A stretch of DNA of 6,239 nt, from positions 1 to 6,239 of the forward strand of contig JAFUNW010000296.1 of NCBI GenBank assembly GCA_017472905.1, written 5' to 3'. Shown one piece after another: positions 5,982 through 6,239 of the stretch; the stretch's first letter is position 1, and each line of letters begins with the position of its first letter. The position numbers and the translations under genes were made by a program. The notes under the pieces were generated by a model, which saw only the letters and a list, made by a program, of their open reading frames with translations, did no database searches and had not been told where the DNA came from. This stretch comes from Bacteroidaceae bacterium. Lineage in GTDB: Bacteria; Bacteroidota; Bacteroidia; Bacteroidales; Bacteroidaceae.

Positions 5982-5995
5982 ATGTTATATAACAT
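5982..5995. promoter_or_regulatory. Perfect 14-bp palindrome, candidate operator of the DUF2582 gene
   Basis: ATGTTATATAACAT is its own reverse complement. It sits 8-21 bp upstream of the TATCTTTG box, ending within the -33 position. A dimeric regulator bound here would touch RNA polymerase directly. The binding factor is unknown. Confidence 0.5.
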
Positions 5996-6037
5996 GTTTT
6001 TTACTTGAAAAAATTGCAGAATTTGAACAAAAATCTC

Positions 6038-6055
6038 AAAAAAAAGACTTTAGTC
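6038..6055 (-). terminator. Weak candidate terminator overlapping the end of the C_GCAxxG_C_C gene
   Basis: On the minus strand GAC and GTC flank TAAA, which includes the stop codon, and are followed by eight T (A-run 6038-6045 on the plus strand). The stem has only 3-5 pairs, so termination would rest mainly on the T-run. Confidence 0.35.
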
Positions 6056-6238
6056 CTGTGTTTTTAGGTATTCAACCCATATTTTAGCAGCTTCTTCCAC
6101 TATTTTCGAGCAAGGACGTTTGGCATAATATTGTGGTGTACGTGCTTCTGGTGTCGGAGGTGTGGAGTCGCCTTTTCGAAGTCCTAACAATTCAGAACAA
6201 TCCAATGCGCCGTTTCTCTCCTTGAATATTTCAGCTAA
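6050..6238 (-). CDS. C_GCAxxG_C_C family protein, C-terminal part
   Basis: The last 62 residues of a minus-strand gene enter the window and end in TAA (6050-6052). The segment FKERNGALDCSELLGL is followed by YYAKRPCSKIVEEAAKIW and a short charged tail. The spacing of the two cysteines and the 'KRPC' motif match the C-terminal half of the C_GCAxxG_C_C family (small, probably redox-active or metal-binding cysteine proteins). The signature CGCAxxG itself would be outside the window. The function of the family is not established. Between this stop and the DUF2582 start there are 156 bp holding the DUF2582 promoter, so the two genes are probably separate units. The gene start is not visible. Confidence 0.75.
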   Translation of the reverse strand, partial: LAEIFKERNGALDCSELLGLRKGDSTPPTPEARTPQYYAKRPCSKIVEEAAKIWVEYLKTQD

Positions 6239-6239
6239 A

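Overview
The window looks like ordinary chromosome from a member of the Bacteroidales, most likely Bacteroides or Phocaeicola (inference). The protein families are typical of that group: a DUF4494 C-terminus, a YggS close to the Bacteroides type, and a short Crp/Fnr regulator. Three promoters carry the Bacteroidetes -7 element TAnnTTTG, all in the form TATCTTTG. Gene starts lack strong Shine-Dalgarno sequences, the base composition is moderately AT-rich, and intergenic regions are AT-rich.

Layout. Bases 2-211 (+) are the C-terminal end of a DUF4494 gene. After 41 bp comes yggS (253-927, +), a PLP-homeostasis protein, probably in the same operon. A strong hairpin terminator (947-995) abuts a textbook Bacteroides promoter (994-1024) that drives a 551-residue AMP-binding acyl-CoA synthetase (1058-2713, +). 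That gene meets the minus-strand Crp/Fnr regulator (2830-3408) tail to tail across a bidirectional terminator (2747-2800). Upstream of the regulator on the minus strand lies lepA (3546-5327), separated by a 137-bp gap that holds an 85-bp inverted-repeat element. lepA has its own consensus promoter (5349-5379). The 365-bp gap 5328-5692 holds no gene. It contains that promoter, a roughly 137-bp imperfect palindromic repeat with four GC-rich cores about 22 bp apart, and the terminator of the next gene. A small DUF2582 winged-helix gene follows (5693-5893, -). Its -33 region is occupied by a perfect 14-bp palindrome. The window ends inside a C_GCAxxG_C_C family gene (6050-6238, -).

The genes are mostly independent housekeeping units: PLP buffering, fatty-acid activation, translation (EF4/LepA) and small regulators. 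I see no defence system, mobile-element gene, CRISPR array, rRNA or tRNA. The parts most worth a second look are non-coding: the palindromic element at 5469-5605, the promoter-overlapping palindromes at 5982-5995 and 5377-5396, and the inverted repeat at 3455-3539. I found no clear new multi-gene system.
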